In this document: positions 1 to 13,921 of the stretch, piece by piece
Numbering within the stretch: the first letter of the stretch is position 1
Layout of the letters: each line of letters opens with the position of its first letter
NCBI RefSeq assembly: GCF_032854445.1
Contig: NC_088301.1
Location: 38,491,187-38,555,186, forward strand
Source of the DNA: Liolophura sinensis
Lineage: Eukaryota; Mollusca; Polyplacophora; Chitonida; Chitonidae
Direction of reading: 5' to 3'
DNA: 64,000 nt
Notes under the pieces: model-generated
What the model was told of the DNA's origin: nothing
Databases searched by the model: none
What the model saw: the letters and a program-made list of their open reading frames with translations, nothing else
Program-made: the position numbers and the translations under genes

Positions 1-732
1 ACAGAAAATTCGCTTCGTTAAACTCCCTACGTGAAAAAAAAATTTCGCTGTAATTCGCCAATGTCTTAACTAAATCAAGTTCTTGTAAGCACAGTTATAG
101 CAAAAGATATAATTAAGATTTTAAGAAAGTAAAGCCCACTCAGGTAATTTCATGCTTAATGGTGAAGACTAATGGACGCCTGTTCTATTCGAACTTGCGA
201 TCTTCGAGTCTAGAGGGAATACGGGAAATATGATTGATACAAAAATTAGAAGATGACTAGATGAACTGTAAACCCTTATTTCCTCACCCGATTCCACCTA
301 ACACATCCGGTTTCTTGCAGACAGTGATGGATCCAGCCTTCTGGTGCTGATCATCTCCACGGGTTATCTATCTTGATAGTTCCTGACAAGAACATGTGTG
401 TAGTGTTATCGACTTATTTATCCCCGAAGAAAAATGAAGGCTACATGCCTTTGGGGTGAATATTTTAGTTTAAAACTGGTGGACTAAATAAGATATTAAA
501 CAAGGTGGTTGAAGTAAAAATATGGAGTATTGAAATTTTGGACTGGAGTATTTACAATCAAGACTCTTTAAACACTTGTGTTTACAATTAGAGAGAAATT
601 ATTGAAAATAATACATTTTTAAACACTGGTAAATTTCTGGGGTCTTATGGTGTGTACATAAACACATATGTATTATATATATAATGAGCAGTCTGCTCGT
701 CTTTTTTCTTACACTTGTGGGTGACATGTGAG
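1..732. other. non-coding stretch, no gene seen
   Basis: AT-rich sequence with frequent stops in all frames. No exon with credible splice sites, no repeat family and no RNA gene was recognised here. It lies immediately upstream of the promoter-like cluster at 733-757, so it could be the distal promoter of a plus-strand gene; that is inference. Confidence 0.6.
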
Positions 733-757
733 TGACGTCATACCGTGCGTATATAAG
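733..757 (+). promoter_or_regulatory. CRE plus TATA-box promoter candidate
   Basis: A perfect palindromic cAMP-response element, TGACGTCA, lies at 733-740. A TATA box, TATATAAG, follows at 750-757. CREB/ATF proteins bind the first motif, and a CRE close to a TATA box is a known arrangement in cAMP-inducible animal promoters. Initiation would be expected near 780-787. The following 150 bases are richer in GC than the surroundings. A short ATG reading frame starts at 889 and could run into a weak donor (AAAG/GTTAAT, GT at 926). No gene downstream was identified, so this is a motif-based prediction only. Confidence 0.4.
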
Positions 758-959
758 CTTTTCACGTTACCAGTGTATTGCATCCTATAGCGTCCATTTT
801 GGCAGCAGAAGGCGACTGGGAGAAGTTATCAGTTCTTGATAGATATTTACTTTTCCACTTCCACTCCTAGTTTGCCACCTTGAAAGGGATGTGCGTTTTG
901 CATTTGAATACCATGAGACTGAAAGGTTAATTTCGTTTCCTTCACCTTCGGTACTTCGG

Positions 960-3529
960 TAACGTTTGATGTGATAGAAACAATATTCTAGTGGTTTTCT
1001 TACTTGAAAACTAAGCCAAGCTGCTGCTTCTGTACTACATTTTCACTAACTTAAATATATATACTGTACATCTAATATAACACTGTGTTCATGATGGTAC
1101 GTACGGTGGACAGATAAATCTAAAAAGAGTGACAATAAGATGAAGAATAAACCTGGAGGCTTAAAAGCGAATTCTTCAAGGTTTTTTTTTATATAGCTGA
1201 TTATTACAATAAATCGTAAGCCTTGTCTATTTCAAATATTACCAAAATCTGTTCTTGCTGATGACAAAAACATTACTTATGTGATGTCCATAAACCACTG
1301 GCATATGCATGTTTACAGAATAAACTTCAGACAGAAATTTATATGTGTTGAGGAAATATATAATACAAATATTAAAGACCTAAATTCGCATGATTCGCAG
1401 ACACTTTTCGAGGAGTGCTCCACCTTTTCCCACCTTGAACTACAAATATAGCAGTGTTGTTCATGATATGTGGAAAAAGTCACCTTAACCTTGCATTTGA
1501 GTTGTGCACAGGAGACAGTTGGGTTCATGTTTCCCTGTTTGTATTGATTTCAAAAAGCACTTGTTTCTTTCCTCATAATCCACATGGGTTTAACTACCCC
1601 GTTATCTAGGAAAACGAATTTGAGTGAATGTCTGATTGGATCCTTTCATCTTAAAATCAAATCAGATACCTAATTCTGTTATAATTCCAAATGGAAATAT
1701 GATGATTTTATTATCGTATTCAAACACAAGACCATAGGCGGAATGATCTTTCGTGGCGATCAGTTGTGTGCTGTAGACGGTCATCATATGCAGGTTGTAA
1801 TATTACAATCAATACTTCTCCTCAACGCCATGTTCTACAGGGCAATTTTCTGTTACCAGAAACTGCTGTTACATCACTGATTCAAGACTGGACCAGCTTT
1901 TTTTAAAGATGGCCATAGCTTTTAGTACAGGAACCGTGTATCGCTTCCCCTTTTTGCGGTATAGAGCTTGATTTTCACAGAAGCAGAACGGTGTTCTCAA
2001 ATTTTTAAAGAAATTGACGATACATTCGGCATTTAAATGGCAATTTTTGTTGCCATAGGCTTTATCAGAATCCCTCATAATCTGAATGTCATGTTTGGTG
2101 TTTAAAGTTTCAAATAAAACTTCAATTTAAACCCCTCATTCATAGTTATTTTGGTGAGGATTTGATAAATAGCATTAAGGATTTATTTTTCGAATTTGCA
2201 TTAACAGTTCATGTGGACAGATGAATATATATTCGAAAACTATTCAGTGTGTATACAAAAAGAAATTAGACTTCTAAACATTCCACAGGATATATCCGCC
2301 TCGTGTGTATGTAAGGTTATTTGCTATAGCAAATGCTTGATGGGCTTCGCTTCTAGTGTTGACTGAGTCAAAACTTAGAAGTGTTACTTTAAGGAAAGCT
2401 AAGGTTTCTTGGATGTGCTGACTGACAGGTAAGAGATTGCTTCGCCCCCTTTACAAAGAAAGAATCAGCATTTTATATGGACAAAGACGCGGGAAAAGCA
2501 ATCCCAGTTTCCTTGGACGCAATTGACGTTTTAGAAATCTTCCCTCTCGGTAAATACTAAAAACTTGGATGAAAACAGAATGGGAAGTAAGGAGCCGTCT
2601 GCCAGAAATCAAGTGATTGCACAATTCAACAAACATGGTTCTCCAGGAGAAAACGCTAACGAAGTAGACTGTTTTAGTGCCTACACAAACCCAGGAAGAC
2701 CTGTTTAAAGGACATTAAAATGTCAGATAAAAATTACGTGATGTCTGTTGTCAGGATATTCTGCTGTAAAATGAAATAGACGAATTTAATGTGAGCATTG
2801 GAATATGTTTTATTACCATTTGCCTAGTTAGTGAAAGGTGTAAAAGCAACCGATAGGTTCCAAGAGACATTCCTTTACAATGTTTTACAAAAGGGGCAAC
2901 TGCATATCCTGGTTACTTATTCCTTATTATCACCTTGGGAGATATCCCTCGAAATACGCTGCTTGTAAATATTACCTTCAGTGAATGGTAGGCAAATATG
3001 GGCCAATTGCAGGTAATAAACAGGTAATAAACCTGTACCATACATCTTATGTTCAGCATCTGATTAAGTGTAATGTGTTTTGTGTCAGTTTGAAATAATA
3101 CTACACCCCCCCCCCCCCTCCGTGATTTAATAGATGTTAACACCAGAAATAACACAGAACCGGCGAAACTTACCTATATTTAACCCTTGATATAAAAGTG
3201 CAAAAATCAAGGAAACTCAATTAAATACAATAAAAACTGAAGGTGTTTTAAGGGGAAGGTGTTTTTTTGAAATCAAATGAAAAATCATTGCAACAATATG
3301 TAGGGTGTATGACAAATTCATTTAACCTTTTTTCTAGGTTCAGATATAAGGATGTAATTTAACAAGAATAAAACCTCGCTATAGAAACCAGTTTACGTCT
3401 ATTGTTATGTAACTGTAGTTTGTGTAGAATCTCTTTAACAATGAAAGCATCGAATCTCGTTTTACTAGTACTCATTCTGGAACTTTGTAGAACGGAAAGG
3501 TTCTATTCGAAGCTTTCAGTTTCGTGTTA
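960..3529. other. non-coding stretch, no gene seen
   Basis: The open frames here are short (80 codons or fewer), show no recognisable domain and are not flanked by convincing splice sites. The only structure seen is a run of 13 C at 3106-3118. If the 733-757 promoter is real, this stretch would be its first intron or downstream gene body. Confidence 0.6.
3106..3118. repeat. poly-C run (13 C)
   Basis: Thirteen consecutive C residues, an unusual homopolymer in AT-rich sequence. On the minus strand it is G13 and contributes four glycine codons to a chance reading frame. Confidence 0.9.
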
Positions 3530-3737
3530 AGCTTCTGCGTGGTTAGATAAAGTTATAACTGGAACAGCCGTTCTAATTAAATTGTGTCTTAAAACAGAAT
3601 TGCCAACGTTTTTCTTTAATTATATTGTGATCTAGCTTCTGCGTGGTTAGATAAAGTTATAACTGGAACAACCGTTCTAATAAAATTGCGTCTTAAAACA
3701 GAATTGCCAACGTTTTTCTTTAATTATATTGTGATCT
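3530..3737. repeat. tandem duplication, two 104-bp copies
   Basis: Copy 1 is 3530-3633 and copy 2 is 3634-3737. Both begin AGCTTCTGCGTGGTTAG and end ATTGTGATCT, and they abut exactly. By eye they differ at only three bases (AGCC/AACC, ATTAAA/ATAAAA, TGTC/CGTC), so about 97% identity and probably recent. Neither copy has an open reading frame of note. Confidence 0.92.
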
Positions 3738-4640
3738 ACATATCATAATAAATATTTCCATTTTGAAGACTTGCAAATGCCAGATTTGCGTCATCGCCCT
3801 TAGGCTCGAAAACGTCGATATTGTTGACTATGTTAGACAATTTGAAGCACAGAAGAAAAATTTGAAAAAAAGATTTTGTAATGCCAAACGCCTTAGCAAT
3901 AACTGCTAGTATTATGCAAACAGGTGGTTATCATTTATCTACTTTTTGTATTTGTTGTGCTGAGGCAATGAAGAGTCATGTATCAGGCAATGAAGAAAAT
4001 AGACATTTTAGCAAATGATTAGTCTTTAAATCGCCTATCTGGCCAGTCAGACAATGGCTTGCAGACTCTTTAGTTTAAACTTACTGGTTCAATTTATCTT
4101 TTGCCCAACCAGCTGGGCTCACTACGGAAGAACTTAGATCTATATTACAGATGCGCAATGCTTTCAACTATGTCCAAGATTTACCCCTGAAAAGCGTGTT
4201 GAGCCAATGTTTGGATAATATTGCCACACAGACGTTATAGATTGTTGATAGACTATAGATGGACTGCGCCTTTTTTTGCACCTGTTCAAAATACATCCGA
4301 ATTTTTCGATGGTGTGGAATGGAAGTGTGCGAAATTTCGGGATATATATTTTGAATGGGATGGTAAGGAAAACCAATGCGCTCGTGTAACCTCCACACCC
4401 CCAGTCACCCAGTTAAACTACGAAACAGCCTTTCAGTTTCTCTTGAGATCTTCCTGGTCTCTCAAACATGAGAAAACTAGATTCTAGCCTGAATTTTTGG
4501 TAGCGTAATTAAATTTATCCTACGCACATTGATTGGGTGATTACATGTTTGTACAAATGTAGGTTCAATTGGCAACTGACGCTTGTTATTGTACTAACAG
4601 ATCATTATATTGATATCCAATAATTACCTTTTTGAAACGA
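3738..4640. other. non-coding stretch, no gene seen
   Basis: Small overlapping reading frames occur on both strands around 4164-4487, but they mirror one another across strands and resemble no known protein. I treat them as chance. No RNA gene or repeat was recognised. Confidence 0.55.
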
Positions 4641-4642
4641 GG

Positions 4643-4778
4643 AGCGGATCGTAGCAGAATGATTAAGACGTTTGTCTTTCACACGACGTTCGTGTTCTAT
4701 CCCGACGTTGATTTTCCACCTCTTACAGGTCTGAGTGACAACCGGCGGCTCATGACATTCCTGTGGCCGTTGGCGTAA
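4643..4778 (+). repeat. tRNA-derived SINE-like copy
   Basis: The segment starts with a tRNA-like head. TAGCAGAATG near 4652 resembles the RNA polymerase III A box, and TGTTCTATCCC near 4693 resembles a degenerate B box, about 40 bases apart. GACGTTGATTTTCC follows, and the copy ends in GTTGGCGTAAAA. The order of head, body and GGCGTAAAA-type end matches tRNA-derived SINEs I associate with molluscs. The copy is diverged and I could not define target-site duplications. Confidence 0.5.
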
Positions 4779-6473
4779 AATTTGACTTTTGTTACGGATA
4801 TGTAGACGTCTTCTTATTCATCAACATTGTGTGCAAATCGATAAGAAACATATAGGAAATGCACCGGAAACGTGACAAATTTGTGTGGTTTACACGGGGC
4901 CCTCTGGTTTCCTCCAACCATAAATCTGAAATCCATCGTAGAAGAAAAACATCCATGAGAATGGTATTAAGGAACAAAATACAAAAATAATCTTCGAAAC
5001 GTGAAGCTAAACAAAAACACAAATTGAACATAAGGGACAAGAATAGTGATCATTAATTTATCAGTGGTACATAAGATAAACTTACACCAATTTCTTCTAG
5101 TGTGTCTCCGCTGGCAACAACGACAACATCAACAGAATATTGCGAACATATCATTTAAGGAATATAATTTAAGAAAATCTACTATATGCATCTATTTGTC
5201 ATTGGTAATATCACTAATATACGCTGACGGAGTTTATACATTTTCTACATCATTGATGACAGCTTTTAGAATAACAACTTCATATGGCATGGGAAAAACC
5301 ATAGTGGCCATTGTTACATTCCTGAAGTTTGTTAACATAAATGACAACTGTAGTTTGCAATTCGTAAAACTTATGGTTGTACTTCATTGCCATTGATTGA
5401 TTAGCGATAACCATATGTGGTTATGTAGGGCAGAAAGGGTATACTTTTTCCGCGTTGTTTTACGCACGCTTTGGAGTCAGTGCCATGAAAGAAATCAATT
5501 TGGCAGTGAGTGCCCTGGAATGTTACCCTATCAATTTCCAGGACTGCTAAAGCAATTTGTGAAGCTAAGTTGAGGGAGCCGATACCGTCTGGAATATGTT
5601 CACACACGACATGCTAAAACACTTTTGAATCAGCTAACAATGGATTTCATCTCTTCAATAACATTTAGAGCTTTTATTCATATCACTGGATATGATTAGG
5701 GTTATTACACGAACAAACATTTCTGAATCAAATTAATTTAATTCCAAGAAATTCGCGTATAAAAGAAGAATCTGTCCTGTTAGAGTCGTTCTTTACCTTG
5801 TTCTGATTTTGAAGAAGGTTGTTACTGGTTTCGTCATTTAAAATTGGATTCGTATTGTACAAAGTATTAACCTACAAAAACCTGTCGCCAAAAGGTTATT
5901 AGAATACTATATATTATTAGAAAATAAACTTTTCTCTTTTACCTGATTGTATGTGTCACCTACTGTGACGGTGAAGGTGAGTAAAGAACGAAGGTACAAT
6001 AGATCTGTACATCGAGACAAACATTCGCTTTCCAGAAGTCAACCGAAAAGGACGTTCCAGGTCAATAATCACAAAATTAATTCCCAAAACGACAATTTAC
6101 ACAAACCACCGAAGAACTAAAAAATGTACATGCGATTTGATTGTGTTACGTACTCCCTGTTTAAACGTTGTATTATATGTTTAGTATATCTTGCTGAGAC
6201 CTACATTTTCTGATTTGCTTACGTTATAGCCTGCACTGTAATTCAATCCAGCGTTCTCGAGGCTTCGGTGTTTATAAAAATAGGGGATAAAAATAAAATA
6301 CACAGTAAATAGACCGGAAGAATAGACCCAAGAGAGTCCTTGAACGGTTCTGACAACCATATAAATATTAAAACTTGACAGACACCAGTGATATTGCCTT
6401 AACAATTTGATAGTGAAATGGCCATAAAATTCTGTCAAAATTTTGAATGTAGCAACTTTGAGCAGAAATTTGC

Positions 6474-6491
6474 AAAAAAAAAAAAAAAAAA
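6474..6491. repeat. poly-A run (18 A)
   Basis: Eighteen consecutive A residues. It could be the tail of an old retroposed copy on the plus strand, but no element was recognised upstream and no duplicated flanks were seen. Confidence 0.85.
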
Positions 6492-6705
6492 TTCGATCGC
6501 ATGCCATATTTGATGTAGACTAATTCTTCGCGACCTTCTTGATCCCAAGGACAAGGTCAGGGGGGAATTGCCCTGTTTGCATAATCGGTCCATTGACTTT
6601 CTCGTCGCACATGGAAACCTTTAGCCTGGGACAAACATTGAGTGATATGATTAATGTAACCTAAATATCAGTTGAACTCCAAAAGGCAAACTTCCATACA
6701 TCATC

Positions 6706-6772
6706 CCATGGTCTCTGATGACCTCTGTGAAGCTTAAGAGACCACCGTCTATCCGCTAAACCAAACCCAGTG
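6706..6772 (-). repeat. possible degenerate tRNA-like SINE head
   Basis: Read on the minus strand, the segment contains GTTTAGCGGATAGACGG, which resembles a tRNA A-box region, followed by a TCTTAAGC anticodon-arm-like stretch and an AGGTCATCAGAGACC segment where a B box would fall. The resemblance to the head of a tRNA-derived SINE is suggestive only. No body or tail was recognised. Confidence 0.25.
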
Positions 6773-9700
6773 TATCGCAAATCATGGGCCATCAAAAGAA
6801 TTGATGTCTGTCATTCTTTCGCTGTGATCTGGGTTAAGGGAAAAAGTTGGCGCAGTGAAACTTGACCGAAAACCATCATAACGCCATGGGGCGAAAAGTG
6901 TGAGCCGACAAGTTTTTTCTTCTGATGTACTACGGTATCTGCCCGCTGATCACTTCTTTGATTTTGCTTGCACAAGCTGTGGTATTAATGCAAAGCATAT
7001 AAAAATTTATTCTATCAAAAGATAACAGCACGCTGTCTATTTACTATAGCACTAACATGGAAGCAAACGTGTCTGTTGGGTGCGCGTAGAGTCTTCCCAA
7101 TATAGCATGACCAACGATATATTTGGATGTATGGGGTTTGACTGTGCTTCTGAGGGTGCAACAGCGCGTGGAGACGCTATGGGGTGTCATGATACTCTGC
7201 GTCTCTATAGGGTTGTCAGTGCCTATATTTTACAAATTCTTCGGGTATACGAAATATTCTACAAGTGAAGTTGCTGTATTTTATTGACGCTTACTATGCT
7301 CTTAACGTCTGACGCTCGTTCAGGCCGTGGTGCCAATGGGCATTGAATGCTACAAGTCTCTCCTATCCAAAATACCATTTGTGTGTTTCATGAAGAAAGA
7401 TATAAAACACGACGTACAATGACTCACAAATATATATATATATGTTTGAATTTAAACGTTGCTTCATTGTATTATTTCTTAAACAACATTTCTTGAAGTC
7501 ACTGTACTTGCTTTGATACGTGTCTTTATTCATTTATGATACACATAGGCTGACACATTTCATCTTAATAATTTGGGTATTGAAGGCCTATAATCCACTG
7601 TTGTCACAGAACTATACCTTGGTGAAAATCCAGTTTTGGCTATCCCCGGGGTTATTTGTCAAAAATCAGACCATTCTCGCATGCACTCGTCAAGGTACCG
7701 TTGAATATAATCGCAGTATTTACATTGCAATCGAAGGACCAAATCCCCGCAATTTGTCTTATACTTCGTCACAAGCCTGCCATGAGAAATATGGCAAATA
7801 GTGATTGACAGACTTCTATGACACATACACACCGACCCAAAAGAATGTTCAGACTGTGTGCCTACCGCCGTCATGCGTCGTCAGTATGGCGGGTGACATA
7901 AAACATACGTATCCCTACAGCTGATCTGGTCATTTCCCGGCCAGTCTGATGTGTGTCCAATCAAGGCCTATCAGTTAAGATCCTGTATCGGAAGGCGAAG
8001 CACGTAAAGTTAAGACAATAAGGGTTAATTATGAGGTGAGGTGACCGTAGTGTGACATTGTTATCTCCACACCCTATGACCAGTGGGTTTCTTTGTTGGC
8101 CACTGTCAATGTAAACTGTGTTAAAGTTAAATTATGGGTACTCTGGATATTCGATCGATGTCTGCCAGATGAGCACTTTGCTTCCAGACGGTCTAGTGGG
8201 TCTTCACATAAACATACACGTTAACCCATTCATGTGACATTTATTAAATAGTACGATGACCAAGGGAGGTAGGATACATGATTATAAATTATGGGCATGG
8301 TTCCCTTATCAGACGTTTAGGGTTTCCATATATTGTTTTGTGGACACCGTCGGTACTCTTAATTCTATTCACCTTGATAAGCTCGCTGTGAGAAAATGTT
8401 CAGTTGGCAAATACCAGTACTTTAGTCTAAGGTTACACTCAAATGGACCCCTACACTACTTCGTGGAGTACAGACGTGTCATAGGCAGGTGCCTACATTA
8501 AACTGCGGTGTAGACATTAGGCTTGGCGACATGCACCATAATTTACATTATTTGCATAAACGGCTTTTGTCTAGGTACGAAACTGCCTAAAAACTGTGAC
8601 ATTTCGGTCTTTCATGGACATAAAGATCTTAGATACTGTTCCATATCTGTACAATTTAAATTGTGAAATGTTCAGATTAACTGTTGTGTACTTGATATAT
8701 GATGCTTTTAATGTGCTCAAACCACAAATTTCTATCGTGATGTTGGGGTGCTTTCAATGCGGTCCGCGCTCTAAATGCGAGTTTCTGCCCGGCAGGGTTA
8801 AAACCTGCCAGAAATCTTAAAAACACATCTGCCTGGCTGCCTTTCCCTTGTTATTTCTACACGTTGGCTTTTGATGTGGAGACGTCAGCATTCATGTAGA
8901 TTGCCAAACATACCCTAAACATTTTATATTTATTACTATATAATATGTGAAAAGCACGGTGGCTTATTAGTGCCGTTCGATTTCAATTGAATTTTTGTTG
9001 TTTTCCAAGGACGTGCAAATGAGTTTATACTTTCACTTGTATGTATGTGCAGTGCCAACCCTGTGCCTACTCCAGACGAACTTATCGTTTTTGTGACTTA
9101 TTTGGCGAATCTTTTTCCTGTAATATCAGTCTGGCTTTTTATATACGGTACATTTTGCATTGGTCTGCATTACATTTTTATGTAGGCCAAGGCTATTTTT
9201 CTGCGCGTGCTTTCATTATTTCGACTGGAGAGCTGGAATGGTGCAGGCCTTTAGATATCACCATTAAGCGGTGTTGCGCAACTCTATCCGTTTGGATGTG
9301 TAGTCTCGAGGACATACAATGTTGAATTGCGTTCATTGGCGTCTAGCAAACACACAAACAAACACTACAAAGAATTAATGAATGATTTATGAATAACTCC
9401 ATATCAGTAATATGTCAGCCATATTATGGAGATCACACAACACATACTGAATATCGCTGAGGCCTGATCCGTTTACTTGTTTACGTACATGAGCTTGTTT
9501 AGAATGTTTAGCATGAAGATCAATATCGTGGGAGTAAATATGGTCTGTAATTAAATATGTCCAAACCGGTTGTAATTTTATTTCCTTACATTTCGCAATG
9601 TTATAAAAGAAGGATTGTGTCTGATATCAATATTCCGACTGTCGACTATCAGAATGTAGGTGTTAATGGCGCCTTAGATCAGCGGCGTTTCAGTGCATCG

Positions 9701-10209
9701 AGGCATAGTCTTGATGCCAGCGGACCTTGAGTATACAAACCAAACTCTGAACTACCAGGGAAATGACATGTCTACTGAGGCATTACTGATAACATGGCGC
9801 AAAAAGAACGGATGTGAACGACGTTTTCGATAAAGGGTGAAAAGTATGGAACAAATCCTTTTCATTTGGTACTAATAGATTCTCCCTGCTAAGATCTTTG
9901 CGTGGGAAAACACTCATCATTTTCCCAATTTTTTCATAAGGATTAACGTATTGTACGATGGAAACTTAACTAGATTGAAAAACAAATTGGCTTTGAGCCC
10001 GGAAATTTGTCCGACAAGGATATGTCATATCCTTTTCAAAACATTTTTCTTGGCGAGCTTGAAAATGTTTGTCGAAAGTCATTTACTATTGCTTGACTCA
10101 CTCGGAAAAACACAAACATACAAATGCAGCGAAGTATATACCACCGCTTTATACTTCTATTTTTGTCGCAATTTAATCCAACTGTCTATATCAGTGCTTG
10201 ATTTTAACG

Positions 10210-10392
10210 TTATTTATTTACTTATTTATTTATTTGATTGACGTTTTACGCCGTACACAAGAGTATTTCACATATACGACCGTGGCCTGCATTGTAGTGG
10301 GAAGAAACCGGGCAGAACCCGGAGGACCATCTGCAGGTTGCTAGCAGACGTTACGGCGGGAGAGACAGTCAGCATGAGCTGGACTCAGAGGA
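10210..10392 (-). repeat. tRNA-derived SINE, 5'-truncated, TTTA tail
   Basis: The copy lies on the minus strand, so its tail appears first, as a (TTTA)n-like run at 10210-10235. It continues with GACGTTTTACGCCGTACAC, ACGACCGTGGCCTGCATT, AACCGGGCAGAACCCGGAGG, ATCTGCAGGTTGCTAGCAG and CAGCATGAGCTGGACT. The same blocks occur, reverse-complemented, in the 31730-31990 copy. The tRNA-like head is missing, so this copy is 5'-truncated, as expected from incomplete reverse transcription. Confidence 0.85.
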
Positions 10393-13300
10393 CAAGGAGA
10401 ATGCTTAGGTAATTACATACTTTCAGTCCGACACATTCGTCACCTGATATTCTTTTCTGCACGTTTTTCGTCAACCGAATGCATTTCTCTAGAATAAACT
10501 TCCGACATTCGTAGAGAATACCAGTTAATCCATTTGATATTAGTTTTCATTAAAACACAAATGAAGCTTTTTTGTTTTTGTGATTATTCTACTCCGGTTT
10601 AATTTCACTATAATCTTTTAATGAAAACTACGGTGATATTTCGTAGGGAAACTCCCCCATTTTGGGATATTTCAGTAACCCCCACAATGTTCCAACGACA
10701 TCATCAGATGAATCTTGAGTTGATGGGGCTGTCGAAGAGCACTAGTTAAATGATTCCAAGGTATGGAAGTAGAGGGAGATATATCATGAAATGTGATCGT
10801 TCACCTCACTGCTGTTCGAAAGGAATACGACTCCCATTTTGGAAGTGGTTGCACCTATATCCACGGAAATGCTGTCTGCCTTTCTAGACCACACGATAAT
10901 AATGAGGTGGTTATAGTTTGACCAGGTCCATTTCACACATGGAGGATCGGAACTGATTTGTCTGGCGAGAGAAATTATGGGCTATTACCAACAGCGTAGT
11001 CCAATCACTATTTGCAGAGCTGTAAAGTACGCTGAGCTGATCAACAACGCCCGGCTAGACATCTCTCCCAATGACGTAAATCTCAAAGAATCAAATGTAA
11101 CAGTTTTAATTATGTTACAAAATCACTTGACGAATCTCTGCCAAAGAAGTTGTGTTATAAATGTTTCATGTTATTAATTTCAAGCTGCTGTTGCTTTTAT
11201 TATGTTGAATACATATCGTTAAACTAGTTTACTATAAAAGGTAAGGCATCAACATTTTGAGATCATTTTAAGCAACTTTAAGGTGGATAATTGAGTGAAG
11301 GCAGTATATAGTCTATACAATAAAATTATCCTCTTTTAACTTTTTCGTTAGTAAATCCCAAATTTGGATCGAATATCTTTTCAACAAAATAATTTCAGCA
11401 AATTGATTTTCACAAATTGGAAACAAATCGTGTGAAATGTCAGAAACAAAGAAAAGCATGGACTCTACTGAATAAGATTTAAACTGGCCCCATAAAGCCG
11501 GCATCCTGTGCGTTTAGTGAAATGTTCGGGGCACACGGCACATCTCAGGAGCTAACTGATCTGGCTAACCGTATCGATCCACGCAAAATTCTTGGAATCA
11601 CTTCTGGTGGAAACGCAGAAAACCTCTGACACAGCAACACCCGGATTTTGCGGCACCGCCATGATGTCTTTCGGCGTTGTATGATATGTCTCAACTGAAT
11701 GGTATCGCCAAGAACAGCCACTTGTAAGAATCAAAGTCTTAATTATTGATGGAATATCCAGAGACTATAGTATATCAATGCAAAGGAAAGAAGGCTGCCC
11801 GCTTTCCAACCTAATTTGTTATGAAGGAAGTGACATCCTTTATGAACGCTATCTACAGGGTAGCCGTCAGTCATGTGCTATTCGCCAACGGTTCGGAGAT
11901 ATTTTGTGGGGATAACCACCAGAGCCACCTCGAAGCTGCGGCCAATACCTAACTGCGATAATCAAACGCTTGTACAACTCCAACGACTAAACGATGATCA
12001 GTGTATTTACCGTTCAGTGAGTGGCCTAAATTACAATAAACAATAGAGTCATGCACAGAAAGAGTCTTTATCCACGTTGGCAACTGGATTTGGTAGTATT
12101 TAGCTATCTTCTAAAAATGGAAGAATATTACAGTCTTTTATAAAAGGCTATAATATCTGGTGAACAATGCAGACATTTCTATTCAATGCCTGTTGTATGT
12201 TCCCAAATATTACTTCTGACACAAATATATATTTGTCCCTTAAACTTGTGCGCATGAAACAGGTCCCAGGAAATGTGATGAAACACTATATTACTCTGAA
12301 GTCAATGAACAACGTTACAGAATACATAGAGTACAGTCAAGTAACAATTCTGAAGACAAGCATCGCTAACATGAAGTCTCTGATATGCACCGGTAATATA
12401 TAGCCTTGCCCTTTTACTTTGCGAACAAGGTCAGAGTGATCAAACATTGCGTTTTGGTCATATATTCCACGTATGGTAATAAACTAAAGTTGCTCTATGA
12501 TACCTATTACTTTCAGGTTATTCAAAAAACACTTGTTCCCAGTTGCTTTTACGAGTCAATATGGAATGAGAAACCTGATATATGGCAGAATGCGTCGACT
12601 GCAGGCCTTGTCCCGACGCGTACTGTTCCTCAGATGACACAGCAGGCCCATTTTATAACTTAGGGTCAGACATGATTAATACTCCTTGTGGAAATAAGCC
12701 GATAGTTTATTTGGAATCTGCAGATAGTAGGGATCTCAGAGTTTGAGACATCTTAAAGGTAAATCAATTTGTCCTTGAAATCCTTATCGTCGTTGTTTCA
12801 GCTTGAATCTGCAAAGGAGAGGATTGGCCTCGGACAAGATTGATATATGTACAGCAACAAGAATTATGGACAATTCCCAGGCGACATAATCACAAAATAA
12901 CCACTTGTCATTTGGCACACCTCCAAAATATGTAGTTTCTAGGGAAGAACTGTCTGACATGAAGGCATTATTTTTTGGAAAAGAAAAGATAAGCAAATCT
13001 GCACAGTTACCTTTCTTTCTGCAATTGTGACATTTGCAGGTTAATTATTCTATTAGATTTACGTCACAGTTATCGCTACTGATAAGCGTACTAAACAGTT
13101 TAAGTCAAATTTGAAGTCACAAACCATCGCTTTTGATTGAATATCTTTAAAGAATGAATGAAGACCCCTTACCGCAGGCTCAAGATCATGTTGTCATGCA
13201 AAGCATACTGTCGCTATTATGAGTTCCCCGAAATCAGGTTCGGATGTATATAAAACATTTTTGTTTCATATGTATCATGTGTGGCTGATAATATATTTCA

Positions 13301-13921
13301 TACACTCGAAAATAGCTTCCTAAAAAGCGATCGACCGGAAAGGGAACGGTTTGATTGATATGTAGCCCAGGCGTTTAAACAAGGAAAGGTCGTAGATACA
13401 AAGGATTACATCATTAACTTTGTTTGACCCCAAAAAGCACACGACCAGGCCAATTATTACATATAGCATATCATAATTACCGATATAATGACACATGAGG
13501 AGGACAGTATTTTCCTCGTGATTGCTGTTTAACTGTGCACAGAGTATACTCTCTTAACAATTACTGTTTCTCAGTGCCCAGGATGTTGCCCATAACTTTG
13601 TGAGTCTTAAGGATTCATTTAGTTGCCAGATAAAGGCCCCTTTGCTACGGTACAGATGACTGAAAATAATTTTGAACGTTTGTGCAACAAAAATTGTATA
13701 TACTGCATCAGAATGTTTCACTGGGCAGTAAAAGAATCCAAAATGTCTGGAGGAAATAGAAAACGTATACCAAATAAGAATTCCAGAATTCTCAGAGGAT
13801 ACAATTTTCGATGGAGTGATTCTGGGCTTTGAACCAATGACCTTTGAGGCTGTACATTGCACTTCCGCCAAGAAAAGAGTAGTAAATCACACCACAGAAA
13901 CTCTCAAAGTATCTAAGGCTG
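10393..13921. other. non-coding stretch, no gene seen
   Basis: Only short reading frames occur on both strands (105 codons at most). None has a recognisable domain, and no splice-flanked exon was found. Nothing repetitive was recognised by eye. Confidence 0.55.

Larger units (their letters stand above)
4790..10209. other. non-coding stretch, no gene supported
   Basis: About 5.4 kb with only short chance reading frames (116 codons at most). Local features are an A18 run at 6474-6491, a possible degenerate tRNA-like SINE head on the minus strand near 6706-6772, and a segment near 6043-6075 that shares TCAATAATC and GTTCCAGG words with 43711-43750. No coding exon or RNA gene was identified. Confidence 0.55.
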
